Position numbers and translations under genes: made by a program. From assembly GCA_944391505.1 (NCBI GenBank), contig CALXTV010000014.1, positions 1 through 48,444 on the forward strand: a DNA stretch of 48,444 nt. The letters are read 5' to 3'. Positions 6,925-14,215 of the stretch are shown here, one piece after another (position 1 is the first letter of the stretch; each line of letters starts with the position of its first letter). The DNA comes from an uncultured Alphaproteobacteria bacterium. GTDB taxonomy: Bacteria > Pseudomonadota > Alphaproteobacteria > RF32 > CAG-239. A model generated the notes under the pieces. The model made no database searches, was not told where the DNA came from, and saw only the letters and a program-made list of their open reading frames with translations.

Positions 6925-7500
6925 TTAACCGCCGATGCCGGCAAAACCCATGAACGCCATGGACAACAGACCTGCGGTTATCAGAGCTATCGGCGCGCCT
7001 TTGACCGCTGCCGGAAGTTTGGTGCGTGACATTCTTTCACGCAAGCCGGCAAACAAAACAATGGCCAGCGTGAAGCCCATGGCGTTTGCCAGGCCATAGC
7101 AGACAGAAGAAAGCAGGCCGAATTTTTTCTGAATGGACAGAATGGCAATGCCCAATACGGCACAGTTGGTGGTAATCAGCGGCAGAAAGATTCCCAGAGC
7201 CTGATATAACGGCGGCGAAACTTTTTTGAGGATAATTTCGACCATTTGGACCAATGCGGCGATAACCAGAATGAAAACGACGGTTATCATAAAGGTCAGT
7301 TCATAGGGCACCAGCAGTTTATAATAAATGAGAAAGGTCACAATGGCAGAAAGCGTCATGACAAACATGACCGCAAAGCCCATGCCGAGCGCGGTGGAGA
7401 TTTTCTTTGACACGCCGAGAAACGGACAAATGCCCAGAAACTGCGACAAAACAATGTTGTTTACGAAAATGGCGGCGATAAAAATCATCAGGTAGCTCAT
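6925..7500 (-). CDS. rnfA: Ion-translocating electron transport complex subunit RnfA
   Basis: RnfA is an integral membrane subunit of the Rnf complex, which couples ferredoxin:NAD+ oxidoreduction to Na+ or H+ transport. The 191-residue protein has six hydrophobic segments and the family opening YLMIFIAAIFVNNIVLSQFLGICPFLGVSKK. The Cys in FLGICPF and a later one in ITTNCAVLG are the residues that hold an iron-sulfur cluster between RnfA and RnfE in known structures. Its ATG overlaps the rnfE stop by four bases, so it is translationally coupled. It is the last gene of the operon and ends at a strong terminator. Confidence 0.95.
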   Translation of the reverse strand: MSYLMIFIAAIFVNNIVLSQFLGICPFLGVSKKISTALGMGFAVMFVMTLSAIVTFLIYYKLLVPYELTFMITVVFILVIAALVQMVEIILKKVSPPLYQALGIFLPLITTNCAVLGIAILSIQKKFGLLSSVCYGLANAMGFTLAIVLFAGLRERMSRTKLPAAVKGAPIALITAGLLSMAFMGFAGIGG

Positions 7501-8096
7501 TTATTTTCTCCCCGCAGTTTATTGAAAACGATAATCAGGCCGGCCAGGGCAATAAAAGCGCCGGGCGGCATGATGAACAGCAGCAGCGGATAAGCCCCCT
7601 CGCCGGCAAAACTCCAGCCGAAGACGGAGTATGAACCCAAAATTTCGCGGACAATTCCCAATGATGTGAGGCCGAGCGTAAAACCGAGCCCCATGCCGAC
7701 GGCATCAAGAATTGACTGAAACAGATTGTTTTTGGCCGCAAAGGCTTCGGCTCTTCCGAGAATGATACAGTTGACGACAATCAAAGGAATGAAAATGCCC
7801 AGCTGCGCATGGAGTTCCGGCAGGTAGGCGGCCATCAGCAGGTCTACCACGGTTACGAAGGAGGCGATGATGACGATGTAGCACGGAATACGCACCATGG
7901 CCGGAATGAGGCTTTTTACCAGCGAGATGGCCGAATTGGAAAGAATCAGCACAAACAGCGTGGCCAGCCCCATGCCGAGACCGTTGCCGGCCGAGGTTGT
8001 GACGCCCAGCGTCGGGCACATGCCGAGAAGCATTACAAAGGTCGGGTTTTCGCGGATAATGCCCCGGGTCAGGTTTTGAACGGATTGCGAACTCAT
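7497..8096 (-). CDS. rnfE: Electron transport complex subunit RnfE
   Basis: RnfE is the second paralogous membrane subunit of the Rnf complex and partners RnfA in an inverted-topology pair. The 199-residue protein has about six membrane segments. It shows NPTFVMLLGMCPTLGVTTSAGNG near the N-terminus and IVVNCIILGRAEAFA in the middle, with cysteines at the same positions as in RnfA. It starts two bases after the rnfG stop and its own stop overlaps the rnfA start by four bases. The length is normal for the family. Confidence 0.95.
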   Translation of the reverse strand: MSSQSVQNLTRGIIRENPTFVMLLGMCPTLGVTTSAGNGLGMGLATLFVLILSNSAISLVKSLIPAMVRIPCYIVIIASFVTVVDLLMAAYLPELHAQLGIFIPLIVVNCIILGRAEAFAAKNNLFQSILDAVGMGLGFTLGLTSLGIVREILGSYSVFGWSFAGEGAYPLLLFIMPPGAFIALAGLIIVFNKLRGENK

Positions 8097-8098
8097 GG

Positions 8099-8689
8099 CT
8101 AAATTCCTGCTGAAAAAGTTGTATAAGCATCGTAGGCGCGTCTGATGGCGTCAATGACTGCGCGGGAGCTGATGGTGGCTGCGGTTACCGCGTCAATGTC
8201 GCCGCCGTCTTTTTTGACGCGCAGGTCGGTTCTGTCGGGATTAATTCCCCTGAATTGTCCGGCAAAAGCCTCGTCGGCCACTTTGGTACCCAAGCCCGGC
8301 GTTTCTTTGTGATCAATGAGCTTGTAACCGCTGATGCGGCCGTCCAGCATAATGCCGACCATTATTTCCATTCGGCCGCCAAAACCCTTGTCGGTGTACG
8401 ATTTGATGACCAAAGCGGTGATTTTTCCGTCACGGCGAACCGGATACATTGTCAGTCGTTTGTGGTCGGAAGTGGTTATATAAGTTTTTTCCGCAAAAGG
8501 ATTGTTGTCGAACCCCTCCGGAATAATTTCGGTAATGGCGCGAAGCTCCAGATTGTCTTTGACGGCTTTTATCGGCGCTTCGGTTTTTTTATGGACATAA
8601 GCCAAGGTCAGAGCCGATAAGGCGCAGACGATAACCAAAACGGCCGCCATGTTGAAAAGATTTGACTTCAGAGGTTGTCTTTCTGCCAT
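8099..8689 (-). CDS. rnfG: Electron transport complex subunit RnfG, covalent-FMN protein
   Basis: RnfG is a membrane-anchored periplasmic subunit carrying covalent FMN on a threonine. The start at 8689 has GGGAG at good spacing and lies one base after the rnfD stop; an upstream in-frame start inside rnfD is less likely. Residues 12-31 form the single membrane anchor and the rest is an FMN-binding domain (GYKLIDHKETPGLGTKV). The flavinylation motif reads DAVTAATISS at 166-175 with acceptor T172; the usual Gly of S/T-G-A-T is Ala here. apbE, the flavin transferase that would modify it, heads the same operon. Length is 196 residues, normal for the family. Confidence 0.92.
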   Translation of the reverse strand: MAERQPLKSNLFNMAAVLVIVCALSALTLAYVHKKTEAPIKAVKDNLELRAITEIIPEGFDNNPFAEKTYITTSDHKRLTMYPVRRDGKITALVIKSYTDKGFGGRMEIMVGIMLDGRISGYKLIDHKETPGLGTKVADEAFAGQFRGINPDRTDLRVKKDGGDIDAVTAATISSRAVIDAIRRAYDAYTTFSAGI

Positions 8690-8690
8690 A

Positions 8691-9689
8691 TTATTTTCTC
8701 CCAGTGCCAAAAACGCGCGGAACGGTAAAGTAGTCGATAATCGGAACAAAAGCGTTCATAATCAGAATTGCAAAAGACACGCCCTCGGGATATACGCTCC
8801 AACGGCGGATTATCACGGTCAGAATGCCGCAGCCGACGGCAAAAACAATCTGGCCTTTGCGGGTCATCGGAGTTGTGACGTAGTCGGTTGCCATGAAAAT
8901 TGCACCGAGCAGCAAGCCGCCGGAAAGCAGTTGAGTTACCGGTTCGACCTGAATGTTTCCGGAATGCAGCCACATAACGCTTGTGAAAATAAATACCGTC
9001 GCAAGGTAATAAAAAGGAATATGCCAGCCGATAATCCGCCTCCAAAGCAGCCAGGCAAAGCCGAGAAGCAGAGCCAGTGCCGAAACCTCACCGATGCAGC
9101 CGCCGGTATAGCCGATAAACATTTGTCCGTAATCGGGAAGATCGCTTAAGCCGCCGGCCAGTTTGGTGGCTGAGCTTTCGGCATCAATATGTTTGAGAAT
9201 GCCGAGCGTTGTGGCTCCCGTTTCGACATCGGCGTTCAAAAAGTTTAAGAAATCCGGTTTGGGCCAACTGGTCATCTGTACCGGAAAAGAAATAAACAGA
9301 AAAACGCGGCCGACCAATGCCGGATTGAAAACGTTTTTGCCCAGGCCGCCAAAAGCCGTTTTGGCAATGACGACGGCAACGAAGCAGCCGACGAGAACCA
9401 TCCAAACCGGCATATTCGACGGCAGGTTATAAGCCAGCAGCAGGCCGGTTACAACGGCGGAAAGATCGCCGGTGGTCGGCGGAATTTTCAGAATATAACG
9501 GCAGACCAGATACTCAAAAGCGACACAGCCGGCAACAGCCGTAAGCACGACCACCAGGGCGCTCAGTCCAAAGAAAAGCAGGGCGGCGGCCAGTGCCGGC
9601 ATAAGGGCAATGATGACATCGCGCATGATGCTGCGTGTATCCTGCGGAGAATTTATATGCGGAGCGGTAGATATTTTGAGCATAGTCAT
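8691..9689 (-). CDS. rnfD: Electron transport complex subunit RnfD, covalent-FMN membrane protein
   Basis: RnfD is the NqrB-like membrane core of the Rnf complex and is thought to form the ion path. The 332-residue protein has about eight to ten membrane helices. GGLGKNVFNPALVGRVFLF is strongly conserved in the family. The flavin-attachment site is ETGATTLG, with T160 as the probable acceptor. It begins five bases after the rnfC stop, and rnfG follows after one base. ATG codons at residues 1 and 3 are both possible starts. Confidence 0.95.
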   Translation of the reverse strand: MTMLKISTAPHINSPQDTRSIMRDVIIALMPALAAALLFFGLSALVVVLTAVAGCVAFEYLVCRYILKIPPTTGDLSAVVTGLLLAYNLPSNMPVWMVLVGCFVAVVIAKTAFGGLGKNVFNPALVGRVFLFISFPVQMTSWPKPDFLNFLNADVETGATTLGILKHIDAESSATKLAGGLSDLPDYGQMFIGYTGGCIGEVSALALLLGFAWLLWRRIIGWHIPFYYLATVFIFTSVMWLHSGNIQVEPVTQLLSGGLLLGAIFMATDYVTTPMTRKGQIVFAVGCGILTVIIRRWSVYPEGVSFAILIMNAFVPIIDYFTVPRVFGTGRK

Positions 9690-9694
9690 AAGCC

Positions 9695-11017
9695 TTATTT
9701 TGATTTTTTCAGTTCATATTTGCCGAGTTTGCAATAATCGAGCAGCGGAATGCGCGCCGGGCAGATATAAGCGCAGGAACCGCATTCGATGCAGTCAAGA
9801 ACATGGAGCTTTTTCATTTCGTGATAATCGCCGTCGCGAACCTGTGCGGCAATGGCAAAGGGCATGAGACCGACCGGACAGGCCTCGACGCATTTTCCGC
9901 AGCGAATGCAGACGGTTTCTTCCGGTTTGAATGAAATGTCGTCCTTAAAAAGCAGAATTCCGGAGCTTAATTTGGTTATCGGGGCATTTATGTTGACGGC
10001 GGAAGTGCCCATCATGGGGCCGCCGAAGATGATTTTGCCGATTTTGTCCGGGCTGCCGTGTACCTTGTTGATGAGAAAAGAGGCCGGCGTGCCGATGCGT
10101 ACCAGAAAATTGGACGGCGTTTCGGCAGCATCGCCGCTGACGGTTACAACGCGTTCAAACAACGGTTTGTTTTTTTGAACAGCCTCGTAAACGGCGTTGA
10201 CGGTGCCGACGTTTTGAACGATGCAGCCGACATCGGCCGGCAGTTTTCCGGACGGCACCTCCCTGCCCGTAACGGCTTCTATCAACTGTTTTTCGGCTCC
10301 CTGCGGATATTTTGTTTTCATAACCTGAACGTTGACGCCGACATAAGAGCGGGTGATGTTGCGCAAAGCTTCTATTGCGGCGGGTTTGTTCTCGTCAACG
10401 GCAATAACCGCGTTCTGAATACCAAGTGCCTTGTTGAGAATTTTGGCGCCAATGATAATTTGTTCGGCTTTTTCGACCATAAGGCGATCGTCGGCAGTCA
10501 GGTATGGTTCACATTCAATGCCGTTGACAATCAGACAATCGACCTTTTTGCCGGCGGGAATTGTCGTCTTTACGGGGGTCGGATACCCTGCTCCGCCCAT
10601 GCCGACGATGCCGGCTTCGCGGATTTTGGCAATGATTTCTTCCGGGGAAGCGTTGATTTCCCGGATAATGTCCGGCGAGCGGTCAATGGAGGCTTCCCAT
10701 TCGTCACCTTCGACTTTAATTGTTATCATCTGTTCCAGATAGCCGAATTCGCCTTCTATTTCTTCCACTTTCAGAACCTCGCCGGAAACGGAGGAATGGA
10801 CGTCGGCGGAGACGATACCGTCGGCGTCGGCCAGCAACGTGCCGACCCTAACCTTGTCTCCTTTGGCCACAAGAATCTTTGCCGGACTGCCGATATGTTG
10901 CTTGACCGGAATGTAGACAATTTCGGGCAGACCGGCGTCTTCAATCGGTTTTTCGGCGGTGATTTTGTGTTTGTCGGGGTGGATGCCGCCCATGGTAAAA
11001 GTTTTTTTATTGCTCAT
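9695..11017 (-). CDS. rnfC: Electron transport complex subunit RnfC (NADH/FMN-binding, two 4Fe-4S)
   Basis: RnfC is the peripheral cytoplasmic subunit where NAD(H) reacts. The 440-residue protein starts TFTMGGIHPDKHK with a barrel-sandwich segment. It then has the nucleotide/flavin loop GMGGAGYPTPVK and the Nqo1-like core IVNGIECEPYLTADDRLM. It ends with two ferredoxin motifs: CIRCGKCVEACP and CIECGSCAYICP. The start is fixed by GAGG five bases upstream, and the first 11 bases overlap the end of rnfB, indicating coupling. Length is that of the short, Bacteroidota/Clostridia-type RnfC, without the long Ala/Lys repeats seen at the C-terminus in E. coli. Confidence 0.95.
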   Translation of the reverse strand: MSNKKTFTMGGIHPDKHKITAEKPIEDAGLPEIVYIPVKQHIGSPAKILVAKGDKVRVGTLLADADGIVSADVHSSVSGEVLKVEEIEGEFGYLEQMITIKVEGDEWEASIDRSPDIIREINASPEEIIAKIREAGIVGMGGAGYPTPVKTTIPAGKKVDCLIVNGIECEPYLTADDRLMVEKAEQIIIGAKILNKALGIQNAVIAVDENKPAAIEALRNITRSYVGVNVQVMKTKYPQGAEKQLIEAVTGREVPSGKLPADVGCIVQNVGTVNAVYEAVQKNKPLFERVVTVSGDAAETPSNFLVRIGTPASFLINKVHGSPDKIGKIIFGGPMMGTSAVNINAPITKLSSGILLFKDDISFKPEETVCIRCGKCVEACPVGLMPFAIAAQVRDGDYHEMKKLHVLDCIECGSCAYICPARIPLLDYCKLGKYELKKSK

Positions 11018-11858
11018 TTTTTACCTCGGTTGATGTTTTTTCTCCGGTGTATGCGATGGCTCCGGTCGGACAGGCTTCGGCCAGTCGTTTTCCGAATTCT
11101 TCTGCCGAAACCGTCGGCGGAATGTAGGAAAGATTGTTTTCAACCCGAATTTCGGGACAAATTTTTGTACATTTCAGACAGGCAATGCAGGCGGCCTTGC
11201 AGTTTTTGCGTGCCAGGGCTCCTTTTTGCGTATTGCTGCAGGCGACGTAGACACGGACACCGTTTTTGCCTTTGGGACGTATCTCATACAGGCCGCGGGG
11301 ACAAGTGCGGACACAGGCGCCGCATGAAGTACATTTATTTTCGTCGACGACCGGGATGCCGGTTGTTTCGTCCAGACTGATGGCGCCAAACGGACAGGCG
11401 CGAACGCAGTCGCCGAAACGCAGGCAGCCGTTCGGGCAACCGCTGCGTCCGACGGATATGCGCGCCGCCATGCGACAGCTTTTCATGCCGGTATAAATAA
11501 CTTTGTCCGGTGCGTTTTGGCAGGTGCCGTTGCATTTGAGCACGGCAACGGTCGGTTCTCTGGCGGCGGCAACATAACCGAGCCGGGCTGCGACTTTATT
11601 CATGACTTCCTGTCCGCCGGCCGTGCAAAAAAGGTTTTTGAATTCTTCGGCGCTGCTTTTTGCGCAGGCTTCGGCAAAAGCATGACAGCCGGCCTTGCCG
11701 CAGGCTCCACAGTTGACACCGGGCAATAAGGCTTCGATTTCGGCAATCTTCGGGTTTTCTTCCACTTTGAATTTTTGCGAAACAACGTACAGAACAACAG
11801 CGGCAATCAGAGCGATACCGGCCAGAATCAAAACATTGGAAATGATTAAAGCGGACAT
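11007..11858 (-). CDS. rnfB: Electron transport complex subunit RnfB (multi-cluster ferredoxin)
   Basis: RnfB accepts electrons from soluble ferredoxin. From the ATG at 11858 it is 283 residues. Residues 4-26 form one membrane anchor. A 4Fe-4S domain follows with LPGVNCGACGKAGC (C50, C53, C58) and a fourth Cys further on. The cluster-binding segment CVRACPFGAISL and CTSCGACVRTCPRG, then CIACLKCTKICP near the end, add further clusters. An upstream in-frame ATG at 11924 would prepend 22 non-membrane residues and is disfavoured. The Shine-Dalgarno sequence (AGAGAAAG) is weak. It is the first Rnf gene in this operon and follows rseC by 96 bases. Confidence 0.93.
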   Translation of the reverse strand: MSALIISNVLILAGIALIAAVVLYVVSQKFKVEENPKIAEIEALLPGVNCGACGKAGCHAFAEACAKSSAEEFKNLFCTAGGQEVMNKVAARLGYVAAAREPTVAVLKCNGTCQNAPDKVIYTGMKSCRMAARISVGRSGCPNGCLRFGDCVRACPFGAISLDETTGIPVVDENKCTSCGACVRTCPRGLYEIRPKGKNGVRVYVACSNTQKGALARKNCKAACIACLKCTKICPEIRVENNLSYIPPTVSAEEFGKRLAEACPTGAIAYTGEKTSTEVKNEQ

Positions 11859-11954
11859 GGGCAAGCTTTCTCTGTTGGGATCATAATGGATAAAAATAGC
11901 ACATATTTTGCGTAAACAAAGCAAAATATGCCGATTACACCCAGATAAAGCTTT

Positions 11955-12365
11955 TTATTCCCTGATTTTAAAGCTGAAACGGCGGTCGAAATTTTTGCGG
12001 AACAATATCAGAACCAGATAATACGGAACGAGAATCGCCAGTCCGCAAACGGCGGCCGCGGTTTCGCTGCCGGTAAAAATCCAGACGGCGGTCAGCGCGG
12101 TCAAAACCAGCAGCAACGGCAGGATATAGGCAAAGAAAACGGCAAGCCAACCACTGCGTTCTTCAATATAAACCGTAACTTTTTGTCCGGGGCGGCAGCG
12201 GCCGGAGGACGGCGCGTAAATCTGCAAAGTTTTGTTTTTGCTTTCGGACAGGTTGCAGCCGTCTTTCAGATGACATGCTTCGCAGGCCCGTCGGGAAGTA
12301 ATTTCGACCGTGACGGTTTTGCCGCTGACGGCGGTAACGGTTGCCTGATGTTCGATAACTGACAA
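11955..12365 (-). CDS. rseC: RseC/MucC-family membrane protein associated with Rnf
   Basis: The 136-residue protein has an N-terminal soluble domain with a cysteine cluster (C28, C31 and C37 in ACEACHLKDGC). It also has the basic motif KVTVYIEERSGWLA and two membrane helices separated by a short loop. This is the RseC/SoxR-reducing-system pattern. In E. coli RseC modulates sigma-E and contributes to SoxR reduction together with the Rsx (Rnf) complex. Its place between apbE and rnfB suggests a role in assembly or redox sensing of Rnf. It starts three bases after the apbE stop. Confidence 0.88.
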   Translation of the reverse strand: MSVIEHQATVTAVSGKTVTVEITSRRACEACHLKDGCNLSESKNKTLQIYAPSSGRCRPGQKVTVYIEERSGWLAVFFAYILPLLLVLTALTAVWIFTGSETAAAVCGLAILVPYYLVLILFRKNFDRRFSFKIRE

Positions 12366-12368
12366 GAT

Positions 12369-13382
12369 TTATTCTCCCGTTATTTTTTTTGCCTGTTCGG
12401 AAAGAAGCGTTTCAAAGCTGTCGTCGCCGCGACGGACGAACAGAATGAAAGCCAGATTGTTGTCGTTGGCGAATTTCAGCGCCTTTTTTTCTCCCATGAC
12501 CATAGCCGCGGTTGCCAGGGCGTCGGCTTCCATGCTGCTGTCGCCGAAGACGGTAACCGAAGCCAGATTGTGTTTAACCGGATATCCGCTGCGCGGTGAA
12601 ATGGTGTGCGAATATTTTTGGCCGTCTTTGTAATAATAATTCCGATAATCGCCGGAGGTGGCAACGGCCTTGTCGCGAAGACTGACGACAAAAGCGTTTT
12701 CTCGTGTTTGAGCCGGTTTGGCGACACCGATTTTCCATCCGTTTTCTTTGGGGGAGCGATTGCCCCGGGCAATGACCTCACCGCCGATTTCGATCACAAA
12801 GTCCGTATATCCCTCTTCTTTCAGAAGTTCGGACAGCCTGTCGACGCCGTAGCCCTTGGCAATGGCGGAAAGATTGATGTAAATGTTGTCTTTTTTCTTT
12901 TTTATCCGCGTGCAGTCGTCATCAAATTCCAGTTTGTCAAAGCCGGTTTCTTTCAGAGCTTCGGAAATTTCGGTGGCCGAAGGCATTTTTTGCAGCGTTT
13001 CGGCACCGAAACCCCATAAACCGACAAGTTTACCGACAGTCGGGTCAAAAGCGCCGCCGCTCAACTTCCAGATTCTGGCTGCGTCTTTCATGACCGCCGA
13101 CATTTCCGGCGAAAGTCTTATCCATTCGCCGGCCTTGGCCCGGTTTATGCGGCTGATTTCCGATTCCGGATCGAAAACGGACATTTTCCTGTTAAAAGCT
13201 TCGAGGTATTCGCTTATTTTTTGCGGCAGATTTTTATCTTCTTTTGAGGTGCGAATTTTGACGCTGTACCAGGTTCCCATCGTTTGACCGCCGAAGCTTT
13301 GATAATTTGTGCCGGATGCGGCCAAATACCATGCTATGCAGCCTAAAATGAAAATTGTTGAAAAGCAGCGAAAAAATCTCAT
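12369..13382 (-). CDS. apbE: FAD:protein FMN transferase (ApbE)
   Basis: ApbE transfers FMN from FAD onto threonines of RnfD and RnfG in the periplasm, using Mg2+. The 337-residue protein has an N-terminal hydrophobic export signal (residues about 5-22, FSTIFILGCIAWYLAASG). Family motifs follow: FGGQTMGTWYSVKI, GGAFDPTVGKLVGLWGFG, INLSAIAKGYGVD, IGGEVIARG, and the metal/flavin segment SHTISPRSGYPV followed by ADALATAAMVMG. It heads the operon, three bases before rseC, so flavin maturase and substrates are made together. A 98-bp divergent gap separates it from the phosphatidyltransferase gene. Confidence 0.95.
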   Translation of the reverse strand: MRFFRCFSTIFILGCIAWYLAASGTNYQSFGGQTMGTWYSVKIRTSKEDKNLPQKISEYLEAFNRKMSVFDPESEISRINRAKAGEWIRLSPEMSAVMKDAARIWKLSGGAFDPTVGKLVGLWGFGAETLQKMPSATEISEALKETGFDKLEFDDDCTRIKKKKDNIYINLSAIAKGYGVDRLSELLKEEGYTDFVIEIGGEVIARGNRSPKENGWKIGVAKPAQTRENAFVVSLRDKAVATSGDYRNYYYKDGQKYSHTISPRSGYPVKHNLASVTVFGDSSMEADALATAAMVMGEKKALKFANDNNLAFILFVRRGDDSFETLLSEQAKKITGE

Positions 13383-13480
13383 ATTATGTTTTACACCCCG
13401 TTGCCGAAGCCGTTTTACTTTAAATAAATTTTGTGTTTATACTTAGGCGTATCCGTCAATTTTTCGAAAGGTATTATAAT

Positions 13481-14215
13481 ATGCTGGATAAAATTAAATC
13501 AATAAAAAACAATCTCCGTATCGGGGATAAGCTTGAAGAGCTTAAAATTAAAGAAATGTCGGCTCAAATTGCCGGTTTCTTTAAGAAAATTTACGGTTTT
13601 GTTTATGGTTTCTTTGATGTTATGGGCAAAAAGTTCGGCAAAAGCGGCGTTTCGGCAAATTTTGTTTCGCTTTCGGGATTTGTCATCGGTCTCTTTGCCA
13701 TTAATTTTCTGGCCATGGGAATGTATGGTTATGCTTTGTTTTGTATCTTGGTCAACAGAGCCTTCGACGCGCTTGACGGTGCAATAGCCCGCCATTCGGA
13801 AATTACGGATTTCGGCATTTTCCTTGACGCCGCCCTGGATTATATTTTTTATGCCGGCGTTATTTTCGGTTTTGCTCTTGCAAATCCGTATGACAATGCC
13901 GTGGCGGCAGGTTTTCTGCTGTTTGCGTTTGCGTCTTCTTCCTGCGCGTTGCTTGCTTATGCCGTGGTCGCATACAAAAACAATGCTTCCGAAAAGCTGA
14001 ACCTGCGGCAGTCTCCGTTTTATCTGGGTGGTTTTGCCCAAGGTTTTGAGACGTTCATCGCTTTGATTATTCTTTGTATCATACCGGGCTGGTTTATGCC
14101 GATTGCCATTATTCTCGGTGTGTTGAGCCTTGTTAAAGCGCTGAGCGTCATTGCCGCCGCATACTATAACTTTGTTATTGCCGTGAAAGCAAAAAAGAAA
14201 AGCAACAATGGCTAA
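13481..14215 (+). CDS. CDP-alcohol phosphatidyltransferase family membrane protein
   Basis: This integral membrane enzyme moves a phosphatidyl group from a CDP-linked lipid to an alcohol. The diagnostic motif D-x2-D-G-x2-A-R-x7-G-x3-D-x3-D is complete: FDALDGAIAR starts at D96, D99 follows, and FGIFLDAALD gives D116 and D120. About six helices surround it, after a charged N-terminal stretch (1-40). The start at 13481 has AAGG nine bases upstream. The in-frame ATG 48 bases earlier lacks a ribosome-binding site. The acceptor alcohol (glycerol phosphate, inositol, serine or other) cannot be read from sequence, so no symbol is given. Its 3' end overlaps the disulfide-reductase gene by eight bases. 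Confidence 0.88.
   Translation: MLDKIKSIKNNLRIGDKLEELKIKEMSAQIAGFFKKIYGFVYGFFDVMGKKFGKSGVSANFVSLSGFVIGLFAINFLAMGMYGYALFCILVNRAFDALDGAIARHSEITDFGIFLDAALDYIFYAGVIFGFALANPYDNAVAAGFLLFAFASSSCALLAYAVVAYKNNASEKLNLRQSPFYLGGFAQGFETFIALIILCIIPGWFMPIAIILGVLSLVKALSVIAAAYYNFVIAVKAKKKSNNG

Noticed and set aside
10058-11380. 440-aa plus-strand open frame opposite rnfC/rnfB
   Set aside because: It is antisense to confidently identified Rnf genes, and its composition (Asn/Gly/Phe/Arg-rich) is that of a shadow frame.
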